64,000 bases of DNA from Frateuria_A sp051900425 (lineage in GTDB: Bacteria; Pseudomonadota; Gammaproteobacteria; Xanthomonadales; Rhodanobacteraceae). Under the pieces are notes generated by a model that made no database searches, was not told the origin of the DNA, and worked only from the letters and a program-made list of their open reading frames with translations. Of the stretch, positions 34,990 through 44,035 are shown piece by piece. Every line of letters begins with the position of its first letter. Positions within the stretch are counted from its first letter, which is position 1. The stretch is taken from assembly GCF_051900425.1 (NCBI RefSeq), contig NZ_JBHZGK010000005.1:1-64000 (forward strand), read 5' to 3'. Position numbers and translations under genes: made by a program.

Positions 34990-35727
34990 GCGGTGGCGGG
35001 GAAGAACGGGGCAAAGGGAGGGAGGATACGCGGCATCGCCGTGCTAACGCGCATCCGGCCAATCGGTTGATCCGCGCGACGCATCCGGATGCCGTCAGAC
35101 GTGAGGGGCAAACGACTCGCCTCCCCGCGAGCCCCAGCCCTCACCCAGCTCCCTCCTCGGAGGGAAGGGCGCCAAGTACGGCGCTCGTGCACCCAATGTG
35201 TCAGTCCTCTCGCCTAAACTCCGAGCGCCCGCAGTAAAGCCGTGGCAGCTCCTCCAAGCGCCGGCAGGCATCGGAAGCCCGCCGCAGGCGGACCAAGTCG
35301 CGCAGAGGCACTCGCAGGCATTTCCGCGAGCCCCGGCCCCTCACCCCAACCCTCTCCCCGGAGGGGAGAGGGAGCAGAGTGCGGCGCTCCTGCACCCACC
35401 GCGCAAGCCCTCTTGCCTCAGCTCCCGAGCGCCCGCGGTAAAGCGGCGGCAGCTCCTCTAGGAGCAGGCGACTGGCCCATCAAGCGAGACGGCACCTGGC
35501 TCTTATCCCTCACCGGGCTCAGCAGGGCATTTCTCTGGTGACTTTCTTTGGGCCAGCAAAGAAAGTGACCCGAGCGCCGGCAGGCGATCGGAAGCCCGCC
35601 GCAGGCGAGCCCAGTCGCGGGGAGGCCGCGCAAGGGCGACACCAAAGCACCCTCCGGACGAAACATCTCCGCGAGCCCCGGCCCCTCACCCCGACCCTCT
35701 CCGGGAGGGGAGAGGGAGCTCGAAGCG
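34990..35727. repeat. 738-bp repeat-filled gap inside the RND operon, with composite element copy 2
   Basis: No gene fits. 35105-35400 holds partial units (CTCACCCAGCTCCCTCCTCG, GAGCGCCCGCAGTAAAGCC, CTCTCCCCGGAGGGGAGAG at 35351-35370). 35419-35715 is a complete copy of the composite element, including the ACTTTCTTTGGGCCAGCAA hairpin (35540-35568) and a closing CTCTCC...GGAGAGGG stem. Both flanking RND permease genes point the same way, so any shared transcript must cross these stems. Confidence 0.8.
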
Positions 35728-38700
35728 TCACACCGCGCGGGCGTCGGCCTCGGCGCGCTCCAGCGCCCGACGCTCGCGGCGCAGCCGCAGCCAGTCGGAG
35801 AAGCGCTCCATGTAGAGGTAGATCACCGGCGTGGTGTACAGCGTCACCAGCTGCGAGAGCAGCAGACCGCCCACGATCGACACACCCAGCGGCCGCCGCA
35901 ACTCCGCGCCGATGCCGTTGCCCAGCGCCAGCGGCAATGCACCGAGCATCGCCGCGGCGGTCGTCATCATGATCGGCCGGAACCGCAGCAGACACGCGCG
36001 CCGGATCGCCTCGCGGGCGTTCAAGCCGTCGCGCTGCGCCTCGATCGCGAAGTCGATCATCATGATCGCGTTCTTTTTCACGATGCCGATCAGCAGCACG
36101 ATGCCCACGATGCCGTCCACCGACAGGCTCATGCCGCACAGGATCAGCGCCAGCAGCGCGCCCACGCCCGCCGGCGGCAGCGTCGAGATGATCGTCAGCG
36201 GATGGATGTAGCTCTCGTAGAGCACGCCCAGCACGATGTAGATCACCACGATCGCCGCCAGCAACAGCAGCACCTCGTCGCCGATCGAGGCGTTGAACTC
36301 GGCCGCCTTGCCGATGAACTGCCCGCGCACCTGCGGCGGGAAGTCCAGCTGCGCCTCGACCTCGTGGATCGCATCGACCGCCTGCGACAGCGAGTAGCCC
36401 GGCGCCAGGTTGAAGGACACCGTCACCGCCGGCAGCTGCTGCTGGTGGCTGACCACCAGCGGCGCGCTGGTGACGTCGGCGGTCGCCAGCGAGGCGATCG
36501 GAATGGTGCCACCGCCGCCGATCTGGAAGCCGACGTTGCCGGTGTTGCCGATGCCCGACGGCGTCGCCGAGTTGGCCGAAGTCAGCTGGCCGAAACTGGT
36601 GGCGTTGGAGCCGGTCAGCGCACCCGAACCATTGCCCCGCACGGTGAGCTTGTTGAGCAGGTCACGACTGGAGCGGAACTCCGGCGCCACCTCCAGCACC
36701 ACGCGGTACTGGTTGAGCTGGGTGAAGATGGTCGAGATCTGGCGCTGCCCGAAGGCGTCGTACAAAGTGTCGTCGATGGTCTGCACCGGCACGCCCAGGC
36801 GGCTGGCCTTCTCGCGGTCGATGGTCAGCTTGAGCGCATTGCCCTGGTTGGCCAGGTTGTTGTCCACGTCGGCGAGCTCGGGCCGCTGACGCAGCGCCTG
36901 GGTCATCTGCTCGGCACGCTTGGCCAGATCCGCGGAGTTCACTTCCGAGAGCGAGTACTGGTATTCGGTGGCAGCGACGCGGCTGTCCAGGGTCACGTCC
37001 TGCACCGGCTTGAGGTACAGCGCCACGCCGGGGATGTTGGCCACCGCGTCCTGCAGGCGCGGCAGCACGTCGTCCAGGCCGCCGCGGTCAGCACGGTCCT
37101 TGAGCACGATCGAAAGCTGGCCCTGGTTGAGGGTGGGATTGATGGTACCCGCGCCGATGAACGCGGCCACGCCCGACACCGCCGGGTCCGCACGCAGCGC
37201 CTCGGCGACCGCCTTGGTGCGCTGCTCCATCTGCGGGAAGGCGATGTTCTGGTCCGCCTGCACCACGCCGGTGATCAGGCCGGTGTCCTGCTCGGGCAGC
37301 AGGCCCTTGGGGATCACCACGTAGAGGATGACCGTCAGCACCACGGTGGCCGCCGCCACGATCATGGTCAGGCGGCGGTGGTCGAGCACCCAGTCCAGCG
37401 TGCGGCCGTAGAAGTCGACCGTGCGCAGCCACACGCCGCGCTTGCCGGCCGCGGCGTGGCGCTCGTGCGCGTCGTCGCCTTCCGGAAGCTGGTCGGGCTT
37501 GAGCAGGTAGGCGCACATCATCGGCGTCAGCGTCAGCGACACCAGCATCGAGATCGCCACGGCAATGGTGAGCACCCAGGCGAATTCATGGAACAGGCGG
37601 CCGGTGACGCCCGGCATCAGCAGCAGCGGCAGGAACACCGCGATCAGCGAGACGGTCAGCGACAGCACCGTGAAACCGATCTCCCTGGCGCCGATCTCGG
37701 CGGCTTCCTTGCCGCTCTTGCCCTGCTCGATGTAGCGCACGATGTTCTCGATCATCACGATCGCATCGTCGACCACGAAACCGGTCGCCACCGTCAGCGC
37801 CATCAGCGAGAGGTTGTCCAGCGACATGCCGCTGAACGCCATCACCCCGAAAGTGCCCATCAACGACAGCGGCACGGCGATCGACGGGATCACCGTGGCC
37901 CACAGCCGCCGCAGGAACATGAAGATCACGCCCACCACCAGGCAGACGGTGAGGATCAGCGTGAACTCGACGTCGTGCACGGAGGCGCGAATGGTGACGG
38001 TGCGGTCGGCGAACACGTCCAGGTGCACGTCGGCCGGCAGCACCGCCTGCAGCGAGGGCAGCACGGCGCGGATCTGCTCGACCGTCTGCACGATGTTGGC
38101 GCCGGGCTGGCGGCGGATGTCCAGGAGCACCGCCGGCTTGCCGTTGGCCCAGGCCGCGAGCTGGTCGTTCTCGACGCCGTCGACGACCCGCGCGACGTCC
38201 TTCAGGCGGACCGGCGCGCCGTCCTTGTAGCTGATGATGGTCTGCGCGTAGGCGGCCGCGTCGGCCAGCTGGTCATTCGTGCCGATCGAGTAGCTCTGCG
38301 TGGCGCCGTTCAACGTGCCCTTGGGCGCGTTGACGTTGGCCGCCTGCAGTGCGGCACGCACGTCCTCCAGCGTGAGGCCCAGGTTGGACAGCTGCGAGGG
38401 GTTGACCTGCACGCGCACGGCCGGGCGCACGTTGCCTGCGATCGAGACCAGGCCCACGCCCTGCACCTGCGAAAGCTTCTGCGCGATGATCGAATCGGCC
38501 AGGTCGTTGACCTCGCGCAGCTGGCGGCTGTCGGAGGTGAGCATCAGCGTGAGGATCGGCGCATCGGCCGGGTTCACGCGGTTGTAGACCGGCGGGTAGG
38601 GCAGGTTGTTGGGCAGCGTGCCCTTGGCCGAGCTGATCGCCGCCTGCACGTCCTGCGCGGCGATGTCGATGTCCCGGTCCATGTTGAACTGCAGGATGAT

Positions 38701-38970
38701 CGTCGACAGGCCCGCGGACGAATCGGAGCTCATCATCGACAGGCCGGAGATCTGGCCGAGCTGGCGCTCCAGCGGCGTGGTCACCAGCGCCGCCATGGTG
38801 GTCGCGCTGGCGCCCGGGTACTGCGTGGTCACCACCAGGCTGGGCGCGTCGATCTCCGGCAGCGCGGAGACCGGCAGCTGGCGGTAGCCGAGCACGCCCA
38901 GCAGCAGCACCGCGACCATCAGCAGCGAGGTGGCGATCGGGCGGCGGATGAAGAGGGTGGAAAAGCCCAT
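35728..38970 (-). CDS. RND multidrug efflux permease (MdtB-like)
   Basis: 1080 residues, start MGFSTLFIRRPIATSLLMVAVLLLGVLGYRQLPVSALPEID, a near-canonical MdtB/C N-terminus. Twelve membrane segments, with the proton-relay segment LMALTVATGFVVDDAIVMIENIVRYIEQG (about 393-420). A glycine/asparagine-rich insertion around residues 785-815 (GSGALTGSNATSFGQLTSAN ... IGNTGNVGFQIGGGG) lengthens the second periplasmic loop relative to E. coli MdtB (1040). Second gene of the adaptor-permease-permease unit; 151 bases after the adaptor gene. Confidence 0.93.
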   Translation of the reverse strand: MGFSTLFIRRPIATSLLMVAVLLLGVLGYRQLPVSALPEIDAPSLVVTTQYPGASATTMAALVTTPLERQLGQISGLSMMSSDSSAGLSTIILQFNMDRDIDIAAQDVQAAISSAKGTLPNNLPYPPVYNRVNPADAPILTLMLTSDSRQLREVNDLADSIIAQKLSQVQGVGLVSIAGNVRPAVRVQVNPSQLSNLGLTLEDVRAALQAANVNAPKGTLNGATQSYSIGTNDQLADAAAYAQTIISYKDGAPVRLKDVARVVDGVENDQLAAWANGKPAVLLDIRRQPGANIVQTVEQIRAVLPSLQAVLPADVHLDVFADRTVTIRASVHDVEFTLILTVCLVVGVIFMFLRRLWATVIPSIAVPLSLMGTFGVMAFSGMSLDNLSLMALTVATGFVVDDAIVMIENIVRYIEQGKSGKEAAEIGAREIGFTVLSLTVSLIAVFLPLLLMPGVTGRLFHEFAWVLTIAVAISMLVSLTLTPMMCAYLLKPDQLPEGDDAHERHAAAGKRGVWLRTVDFYGRTLDWVLDHRRLTMIVAAATVVLTVILYVVIPKGLLPEQDTGLITGVVQADQNIAFPQMEQRTKAVAEALRADPAVSGVAAFIGAGTINPTLNQGQLSIVLKDRADRGGLDDVLPRLQDAVANIPGVALYLKPVQDVTLDSRVAATEYQYSLSEVNSADLAKRAEQMTQALRQRPELADVDNNLANQGNALKLTIDREKASRLGVPVQTIDDTLYDAFGQRQISTIFTQLNQYRVVLEVAPEFRSSRDLLNKLTVRGNGSGALTGSNATSFGQLTSANSATPSGIGNTGNVGFQIGGGGTIPIASLATADVTSAPLVVSHQQQLPAVTVSFNLAPGYSLSQAVDAIHEVEAQLDFPPQVRGQFIGKAAEFNASIGDEVLLLLAAIVVIYIVLGVLYESYIHPLTIISTLPPAGVGALLALILCGMSLSVDGIVGIVLLIGIVKKNAIMMIDFAIEAQRDGLNAREAIRRACLLRFRPIMMTTAAAMLGALPLALGNGIGAELRRPLGVSIVGGLLLSQLVTLYTTPVIYLYMERFSDWLRLRRERRALERAEADARAV

Positions 38971-39121
38971 GGAATGCGAACCTTTGATGCGGCCTCATGC
39001 CGCGTGATGTGTCACGCCCTCCCCTGCATGCAGGGGAGGATCGGGGAGGGATTCCACGCGCTGCGGCAGGTCCCGCCCACCCTCCCAGCCTCCCCTGCGG
39101 GCGAGGGGAGGCGCCGGAAAA
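38971..39121. repeat. Inverted repeat between RND adaptor and permease genes
   Basis: CTCCCCTGCATGCAGGGGAG (39019-39038) is a 20-base perfect palindrome, followed by ATCGGGGAGGG and a related CCTCCCCTGCGGGCGAGGGG stem (39089-39109). It lies inside the operon, where it could attenuate permease expression. Confidence 0.75.
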
Positions 39122-40345
39122 TCAATGCCCCCGGCGACCGCCACCGTTCTTCTTGGCCTTCTCCAGCTCTTCCTTGGTCGGCGCCGGCGGCACCTCGCCC
39201 GGCTTGAGCGGGTTGACCTTGCTGCCCGGCTTGAGGCGGAACTGGCCTTCGGTGACCACCTTCTGGCCCTGCGCCAGGCCGCTGGCGATCATCACCGCGC
39301 TGTCGCCCACTTCCTGCGCGACCTGCACCGGTTGCATCTTGACCGTGTTGTCCGGCTGCAACAGGTAGACGTAGTCCCCGTCCGGGCCGCGCTGCACCGC
39401 CTGCGCCGGGATCACCAGGCCGCCGCCGACCGTGCGCACCTTCAGCCGCACGTTGACGAACTGGCCGGGCCACAGCTCGTTGTTCCTGTTCGGGAACTCC
39501 GACTTCAGGCGGAAGGTGCCGGTGCTGGCGTCGATCTGGTTGTCGATCACCTTGAGCACGCCGCCGTCGGCGATCACGTGCGCATCGCCGCGGTCGAGCG
39601 CGGCCACCGACAGTTCGCCCGCGCCCATCGCGGCCTGCCGCACCATGTCCAGGTTCTGCTCGGGCAGGTTGAACATCACGTTGATCGGATGCAGCTGGGT
39701 CAGGGTGACGATCGTGCTGGTGGTGGTCACTACGTTGCCCGGGTCCACGCCGCGGATGCCGGCCAGGCCATCGATCGGCGAGACCACTTTGGTATAGCCC
39801 AGCTGCACCTGCGCGTCGCGGATCTGCGCCTGGTCGGAAGCGAGCGTGGCCTCCAGCTGGCTGACCGTGTTGCGCAGTGCGTCGAGGTCCTGCTTGGCGA
39901 TGTAGCCCTTCGGACCCAGTTCCTGGCTGCGCGAGTAGTTGGCCTTGGCCGTCGCCAGTTGCGCCTGGTCCTGGTGCAGCCGCGCCACGGCCTGGTCATA
40001 GGCGGCCTGGAACGTGCGCGGGTCGATCTGCGCCAGCACCTGGCCCTTCTTCACCGGCTGGCCCTCGGTGAACTCCAGGCTGATCAGGCGGCCGCTCACC
40101 TGCGGGCTGATCGCCACGGTGTTGAGCGCCTGCACCGTGCCCAGTGCAGTCAGGTACACCGGCACGTCCTGGCGCGCCACCGGCACCACGGTGACCGGCA
40201 CCGGCGGTTGCTGGCCTTCCTTGTCCTGGTCCTGGGCGTTGACCTGCCCTGGCTTGCCGCCCGGCTTGTGCATGAGGCTCAGGCCGACCACGGCCAGCAC
40301 CAGCACCACCACGACGACGAGCGCGATCTTCCAAAAACGCGACAT
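39122..40345 (-). CDS. RND periplasmic adaptor subunit (MdtA-like)
   Basis: 407 residues from MSRFWKIALVVVVVLVLAVVGLSLM, a membrane anchor rather than a cleaved lipoprotein signal. Lipoyl halves TVAISPQVSGRLISLEFTEGQPVKKGQVLAQIDP (about 75-108) and YTKVVSPIDGLAGIRGVDPGNVV (about 180-205) flank a coiled-coil hairpin. Then come the beta-barrel and membrane-proximal domains and a lysine/glutamate-rich C-terminus (APTKEELEKAKKNGGGRRGH). It links the two RND permeases to an outer-membrane channel that is not encoded in the window. Confidence 0.92.
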   Translation of the reverse strand: MSRFWKIALVVVVVLVLAVVGLSLMHKPGGKPGQVNAQDQDKEGQQPPVPVTVVPVARQDVPVYLTALGTVQALNTVAISPQVSGRLISLEFTEGQPVKKGQVLAQIDPRTFQAAYDQAVARLHQDQAQLATAKANYSRSQELGPKGYIAKQDLDALRNTVSQLEATLASDQAQIRDAQVQLGYTKVVSPIDGLAGIRGVDPGNVVTTTSTIVTLTQLHPINVMFNLPEQNLDMVRQAAMGAGELSVAALDRGDAHVIADGGVLKVIDNQIDASTGTFRLKSEFPNRNNELWPGQFVNVRLKVRTVGGGLVIPAQAVQRGPDGDYVYLLQPDNTVKMQPVQVAQEVGDSAVMIASGLAQGQKVVTEGQFRLKPGSKVNPLKPGEVPPAPTKEELEKAKKNGGGRRGH

Positions 40346-40564
40346 TGATAAAGCTCCCGGAATGGATGTCGGTCCCCTGCTGCCGCGCCTCGCGCGGCCG
40401 GGCCGACCCTGTGAAAAGCATAGGGTTACAGCAACGGCCTTGGACAATGCCAGTTGACAGGGGTGCCCCATGACCGATGACACGTTACCGGATGCACGGG
40501 CGGCGACCGGTTGCCGCAGCCGCGCCGCACGTCATTGGCCTCAACCTTGCCGCGCGCTTTGATC

Positions 40565-40570
40565 TATAAT
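40565..40570 (+). promoter_or_regulatory. Consensus -10 box upstream of the cytochrome c gene
   Basis: A perfect TATAAT 76 bases before the GTG start. TCAACC (40541-40546) with an 18-base spacer is only a weak -35. The 301-base divergent gap between the RND adaptor and cytochrome genes holds no other feature I can support. Confidence 0.5.
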
Positions 40571-40646
40571 CGGCGTCTTGTCTGTCCCGCGCCGGGCAGC
40601 CGCAGGGCTTTCCCGGCACGTCCACTGATTACCTGGAGTTACTTGC

Positions 40647-41180
40647 GTGAGCGGTTCCATGACCAAATCGGACCAGAGCTTCATCCGCCAGTTCAGCTGG
40701 CTGATCGCCGGTCTGCACGTACTGGCGCTGGTGTTGCTGATCATGGCCTACAGCATCTACTCCCACGCGGCGAAGGAAACCAACCCGCACGCGGCGCAGA
40801 AGGTGGCCGAGCGCCTGGCCCCGGCCGGCGCGGTGTACGCCGGCGACACCGGCCGCGCCGCCATGCTGGCCGCGCAGGAAGCCGCCGCCAAGGCCGCCGC
40901 CTCGCAGGTCGCCTTCGGTGGCAGCACCGACGGCAAGACGATCTACGAAGGTCTCTGCCACAGCTGCCATACCGCCGGCGTGGCCGGCGCGCCCAAGCTG
41001 GGCGACAAGGCCGCCTGGGCGCCCCGCATCGCGCAGGGCATCGACACCCTGGTCCAGCACGCGATCAACGGCTACCACGGCCCGGATGGCAACTTCATGC
41101 CCCCTAAGGGCGGCATGCCCTCGCTCACCGACGAGCAGGTCGCCAGCACGGTCAAGTGGATCGTCGGCCAGGCCAAGTAA
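40647..41180 (+). CDS. Membrane-anchored c-type cytochrome (cytochrome c5 family)
   Basis: 177 residues. The GTG start has GGAG nine bases before; an ATG at 40659 is possible. N-terminal membrane anchor FSWLIAGLHVLALVLLIMAYSIYS, then an alanine-rich linker and one haem-binding site GLCHSCHTAGVAG (about residues 105-117). The axial methionine is probably in NFMPPKGGMPSLTDEQ (about 150). The ending VASTVKWIVGQAK is typical of cytochrome c5 domains. It faces the periplasm as an electron carrier, probably to a terminal oxidase. Followed by a strong terminator, so monocistronic. Confidence 0.92.
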   Translation: MSGSMTKSDQSFIRQFSWLIAGLHVLALVLLIMAYSIYSHAAKETNPHAAQKVAERLAPAGAVYAGDTGRAAMLAAQEAAAKAAASQVAFGGSTDGKTIYEGLCHSCHTAGVAGAPKLGDKAAWAPRIAQGIDTLVQHAINGYHGPDGNFMPPKGGMPSLTDEQVASTVKWIVGQAK

Positions 41181-41202
41181 CCTGGCCTGACAGAAGCCAT
41201 CG

Positions 41203-41229
41203 AAACGCCGCCCACTGGGCGGCGTTTTT
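41203..41229 (+). terminator. Intrinsic terminator of the cytochrome c gene
   Basis: AAACGCCGCCC and GGGCGGCGTTT form an 11-bp perfect stem with a 3-base loop, ending in TTTTT. It lies 23 bases after the cytochrome stop and is the clearest intrinsic terminator in the window. Confidence 0.92.
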
Positions 41230-41247
41230 GTTCGTCTCTTGCGCGGT

Positions 41248-41320
41248 CCCGTAGGGTGGGCTTCAGCCCACCTTGAGGGCCGGCGAAGTCGCGATGGTGG
41301 GCTGAAGCCCACCCTACGGG
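41248..41320. repeat. Palindrome with perfect 25-bp arms (GTAGGGTGGGCTTCAGCC family)
   Basis: 41248-41272 and 41296-41320 are exact reverse complements separated by 23 bases; each arm is itself nearly palindromic (GTGGGCTTCAGCCCAC). The downstream arm includes the TAG stop codon of the convergent acpH gene (41314-41316). Confidence 0.9.
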
Positions 41321-41892
41321 GTCCACGCGTGCGCGAACCGCTGCAGCTGCGGGAAGAACGCATCGAAGCGGGCCTGCAGCGGCGCATCCGTTTCCTGCAG
41401 CACCGGCAGCATCCGCCCCAGCGGGTTGTCGCGCTGCAGGCGCTGGCCGATACCGGCCAGCGCGCGATCCAGCACCACCGGGTCGGCGTAGGCGGCGGGC
41501 AGGTCGTTGGCCTGCATGTAGTGTGCGAACCGTCGCGCGGTCGGCGGCAGCAGCGCGTCCTGGCGGCGCAGCAACTCGCGCAGGCTGCTGGAGAAGCCCG
41601 TCAGCGGCAGCGTCGACCAGCGGCCGAAATCGCGCGCCAGCAAATGATCGAACCACATGTCCAGCGCGATCCCGGCGTAGCGCCGATAGGGCGGTTCGAA
41701 CAGTGCGCGCGCTGCCAGCACCTCCGGATGGCGGTCGGTGTAGCCATCGATCGCGCGATGCAGGGCAATGCCCTCGCGCACGCCGCCGGGCAGCGACGGA
41801 TCCGGCGCACCGCGCACGAAATCCCCGAGCACGCCGCCCAGGACCCGTTCGCCGTCGGCCCCGGCGAGCAGCGCGTGCGCCAGGTGGTTCAC
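41314..41892 (-). CDS. acpH: Acyl carrier protein phosphodiesterase
   Basis: Removes the 4'-phosphopantetheine arm from acyl carrier protein. 192 residues (E. coli AcpH 193) from a GTG giving VNHLAHALLAGADGERVLGGVLGDFVRG, the family N-terminus. HRAIDGYTDRHPEV (about 45-58) and GIALDMWFDHLLARDFGRW (about 77-95) carry the HD-type metal ligands. Its stop codon sits inside a repeat arm. Divergent from the alpha/beta hydrolase gene, 54 bases between starts. Confidence 0.88.
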   Translation of the reverse strand: MNHLAHALLAGADGERVLGGVLGDFVRGAPDPSLPGGVREGIALHRAIDGYTDRHPEVLAARALFEPPYRRYAGIALDMWFDHLLARDFGRWSTLPLTGFSSSLRELLRRQDALLPPTARRFAHYMQANDLPAAYADPVVLDRALAGIGQRLQRDNPLGRMLPVLQETDAPLQARFDAFFPQLQRFAHAWTP

Positions 41893-41946
41893 GCCGGCAC
41901 CCGGCACCACGGCCGGTGCACGGCCGCGACGGTTATCATTGCGCGC

Positions 41947-42636
41947 ATGACGCCCACCACCGTTCCTGACAATCCCGCCTCGTTTCCGGGCGAAGAAGCG
42001 AGCTTCGCGCTCGACGGTCCGGCCGGCAAGCTGGAGGCGATCGGCAACGTCGCCGAGCCTGCCGACGCGCGCCGCGGTGTCGCGGTGATCTGCCATCCCA
42101 ACCCCGTGCAGGGCGGCACCATGCACAACAAGGTGGTGACGATGCTCGAGCGCAGCCTGCGCGAGTCGGGCCTGGACACCGTGCGCTTCAATTTTCGCGG
42201 CACCGGCGCGTCCGAGGGCAGCTACGACGAGGGCAACGGTGAGGGCGAGGACCTGGCTGCGGTGGTCGCCTGGGTGCGACGCGTGCGCCCGGACGATGTG
42301 CTGTGGCTGGCCGGGTTCTCCTTCGGCAGCTACGTGACCATCCGCAACGCCGTGCGGCTGGGCGCCGCTGCGTTGGTCAGCATTGCGCCACCGGCCGGGC
42401 GCTTCGCATTGACGGACATCGAGCCGCCACAGTGCCCCTGGCTGATCGTGCAGGGCGAGGCGGACGAGGTGGTCGAGCCGCAGGCGGTATTCGACTGGAT
42501 CGAGAGCCTGCCGGTCGAACCCGAAGTGGTGCGCATGCCCGAGACCAGCCATTTCTTCCATCGCCGGCTGATGGACCTGCGCGGCGCGGTCAAGCATGCC
42601 GTGCAGACGTGGCTGCCGCCGCGGCGGGCGGGATGA
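41947..42636 (+). CDS. Alpha/beta hydrolase (YfhR/CocE-NonD-like)
   Basis: 229 residues. AVICHPNPVQGGTMHNKVVTMLERSLRESGLDTVRFNFRGTGASEG is the hallmark of a proteobacterial alpha/beta hydrolase subgroup. Nucleophile elbow AGFSFGSYV (about 120), acid in GEADEVVEP (about 178) and histidine in TSHFFHRRL (about 200) complete the triad. Cytosolic; substrate unknown. Confidence 0.88.
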   Translation: MTPTTVPDNPASFPGEEASFALDGPAGKLEAIGNVAEPADARRGVAVICHPNPVQGGTMHNKVVTMLERSLRESGLDTVRFNFRGTGASEGSYDEGNGEGEDLAAVVAWVRRVRPDDVLWLAGFSFGSYVTIRNAVRLGAAALVSIAPPAGRFALTDIEPPQCPWLIVQGEADEVVEPQAVFDWIESLPVEPEVVRMPETSHFFHRRLMDLRGAVKHAVQTWLPPRRAG

Positions 42637-42647
42637 CCCGCTCGTTC

Positions 42648-42745
42648 CCCCTCCCCGGCAAGCATGGGAGGGTTGGGAGGGGCCCTATGTCCATGTGGAC
42701 AACGCCCTCCCGGCCCCTTCCTCAAGGCACGGGGAGGCGCGATCC
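42648..42745. repeat. Intergenic inverted repeat (CCTCCC/GGGAGG type)
   Basis: CCCCCTCCCCGGCAAGCATG followed by GGAGGGTTGGGAGGGGCC, then CCCTCCCGGCCCCTTCC and GGGGAGGCGCG. An imperfect stem-loop pair related to the repeat at 39019-39109, lying between the hydrolase and zapE genes. Confidence 0.55.
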
Positions 42746-42771
42746 ACGCGTGCCCTGACAGCTCCCGCTCC

Positions 42772-43878
42772 ATGACCGACCTCACTCCTTCCGCCCGCTA
42801 CCACGAAGGCGTCGCCGCCCATCGCTGGGAAGCCGACCCTGCGCAGCTCGCCGTGCTGCCCGAATTCGACCGCATGCACGCGGCGCTGTGCGCGACGCCG
42901 CAGAACGGCAGCCTGTTGGGGCGGTTGAAGTCGCTGTTCGGCGATGAGGAGCGCACGCCGGTGGCGGGCCTGTACCTGTGGGGCAGCGTCGGCCGCGGCA
43001 AGACCTTCCTGATGGACCTGTTCGCCGCCAGCCTGCCGCACGGCGTGGCGCTGCGCCGGCATTTCCACCGCTTCATGGGCGAGGTGCACGCACACCTGCG
43101 CGAACTGGGCGAGCGCGCCGATCCGCTGGAGGACGTCGCCGAGGGGCTGGCCGCGCGCTGCCGCGTGCTGTGCCTGGACGAGTTCCTGGTCAACGACATC
43201 GGCGACGCGATGATCCTTGCCAATCTGCTGGACGCCCTGTTCCGCCGGGGCGTGGCGCTGGTCACCACCTCCAACACGCCCCCGCAGAAGCTCTACCGCG
43301 ACGGCCTGCAGCGCGCCCGGTTCCTGCCCGCCATCGCACTGATCGAGCGGCACTGCCACGTGGTGGAGATGGTCTCGCCACGCGACTGGCGCCTGCGCGC
43401 GCTCACCCAGGCGCCGGTCTACCTGACCCCGCCGGGCGCCGAGGCCGAACGCGCGCTCGCGCGCATCTTCGCCAGCCAGGCGCAGGGCGACGCGCACGAG
43501 GGCGGCACGCTGGACGTCAACGGCCGCCCGATCCCGCTGCGCCGGCAGGCGCCGGGCGTGTTGTGGTTCGAGTTCGAGGCGCTGTGCGAGGGGCCGCGCG
43601 CGGTGGCCGACTACATCGTGCTGGCGCGGCGGGTGCCCACGGTGATCATGTCCGGCGTGCCGCAGTTCTCGATCTACAGCGAAGATGCCGCCCGGCGCTT
43701 CCTGTTGATGGTCGACGAGTTCTACGACCGCCACGTCAAGCTCGTGCTTTCCGCCGCTGCGCCGATCACCGAGCTGTATGACGGCGAACGCCACCGCGCC
43801 GAGTTCAGCCGCACCGAATCGCGGCTGATCGAGATGCAGAGCGAGCAATACCTGGCGCTCCCGCACCGCCCCGAATAG
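42772..43878 (+). CDS. zapE: Cell-division protein ZapE (AFG1-like ATPase)
   Basis: AAA+-like ATPase that associates with the Z-ring in E. coli and matches mitochondrial AFG1. 368 residues. Walker A LYLWGSVGRGKTFLMDLF (about 68-85), HFHRFMGEVHAHLREL, Walker B CRVLCLDEFLVNDIGDAMIL (about 125-145), LVTTSNTPPQKLYRDGLQRARFLPAI and IYSEDAARRFLLMVDEFYDRHVKLVLSA are all family signatures. Monocistronic by spacing. Confidence 0.94.
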   Translation: MTDLTPSARYHEGVAAHRWEADPAQLAVLPEFDRMHAALCATPQNGSLLGRLKSLFGDEERTPVAGLYLWGSVGRGKTFLMDLFAASLPHGVALRRHFHRFMGEVHAHLRELGERADPLEDVAEGLAARCRVLCLDEFLVNDIGDAMILANLLDALFRRGVALVTTSNTPPQKLYRDGLQRARFLPAIALIERHCHVVEMVSPRDWRLRALTQAPVYLTPPGAEAERALARIFASQAQGDAHEGGTLDVNGRPIPLRRQAPGVLWFEFEALCEGPRAVADYIVLARRVPTVIMSGVPQFSIYSEDAARRFLLMVDEFYDRHVKLVLSAAAPITELYDGERHRAEFSRTESRLIEMQSEQYLALPHRPE

Positions 43879-44035
43879 GTCGTCACCTGCAGAGGCGCAC
43901 CCGCGCCCTCCTGCTGGGCAGCCCATCGCCCGCCGCATTTCCATTTTTTCGCATTGCGGCTCTCGACGCCGCCGAAGTACTCTGGCCGGAGGAATGACAA
44001 GCGGTTCCCACCAGGTCGGCCGGAGGGAGAACGCC

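Noticed and set aside
31900..39200. Very long open frames (about 970-1000 codons) on the strand opposite the RND permease genes
   Set aside because: Their composition is that of antisense of GC-rich genes (runs of Arg/His/Asp/Gln, no domains), while the minus-strand reading gives textbook RND proteins.
43994..44035. Earlier start for the GAF-EAL protein at 43994
   Set aside because: The purine-rich site abuts that ATG too closely; the ATG at 44036 has GGAGGGAGA at proper spacing.
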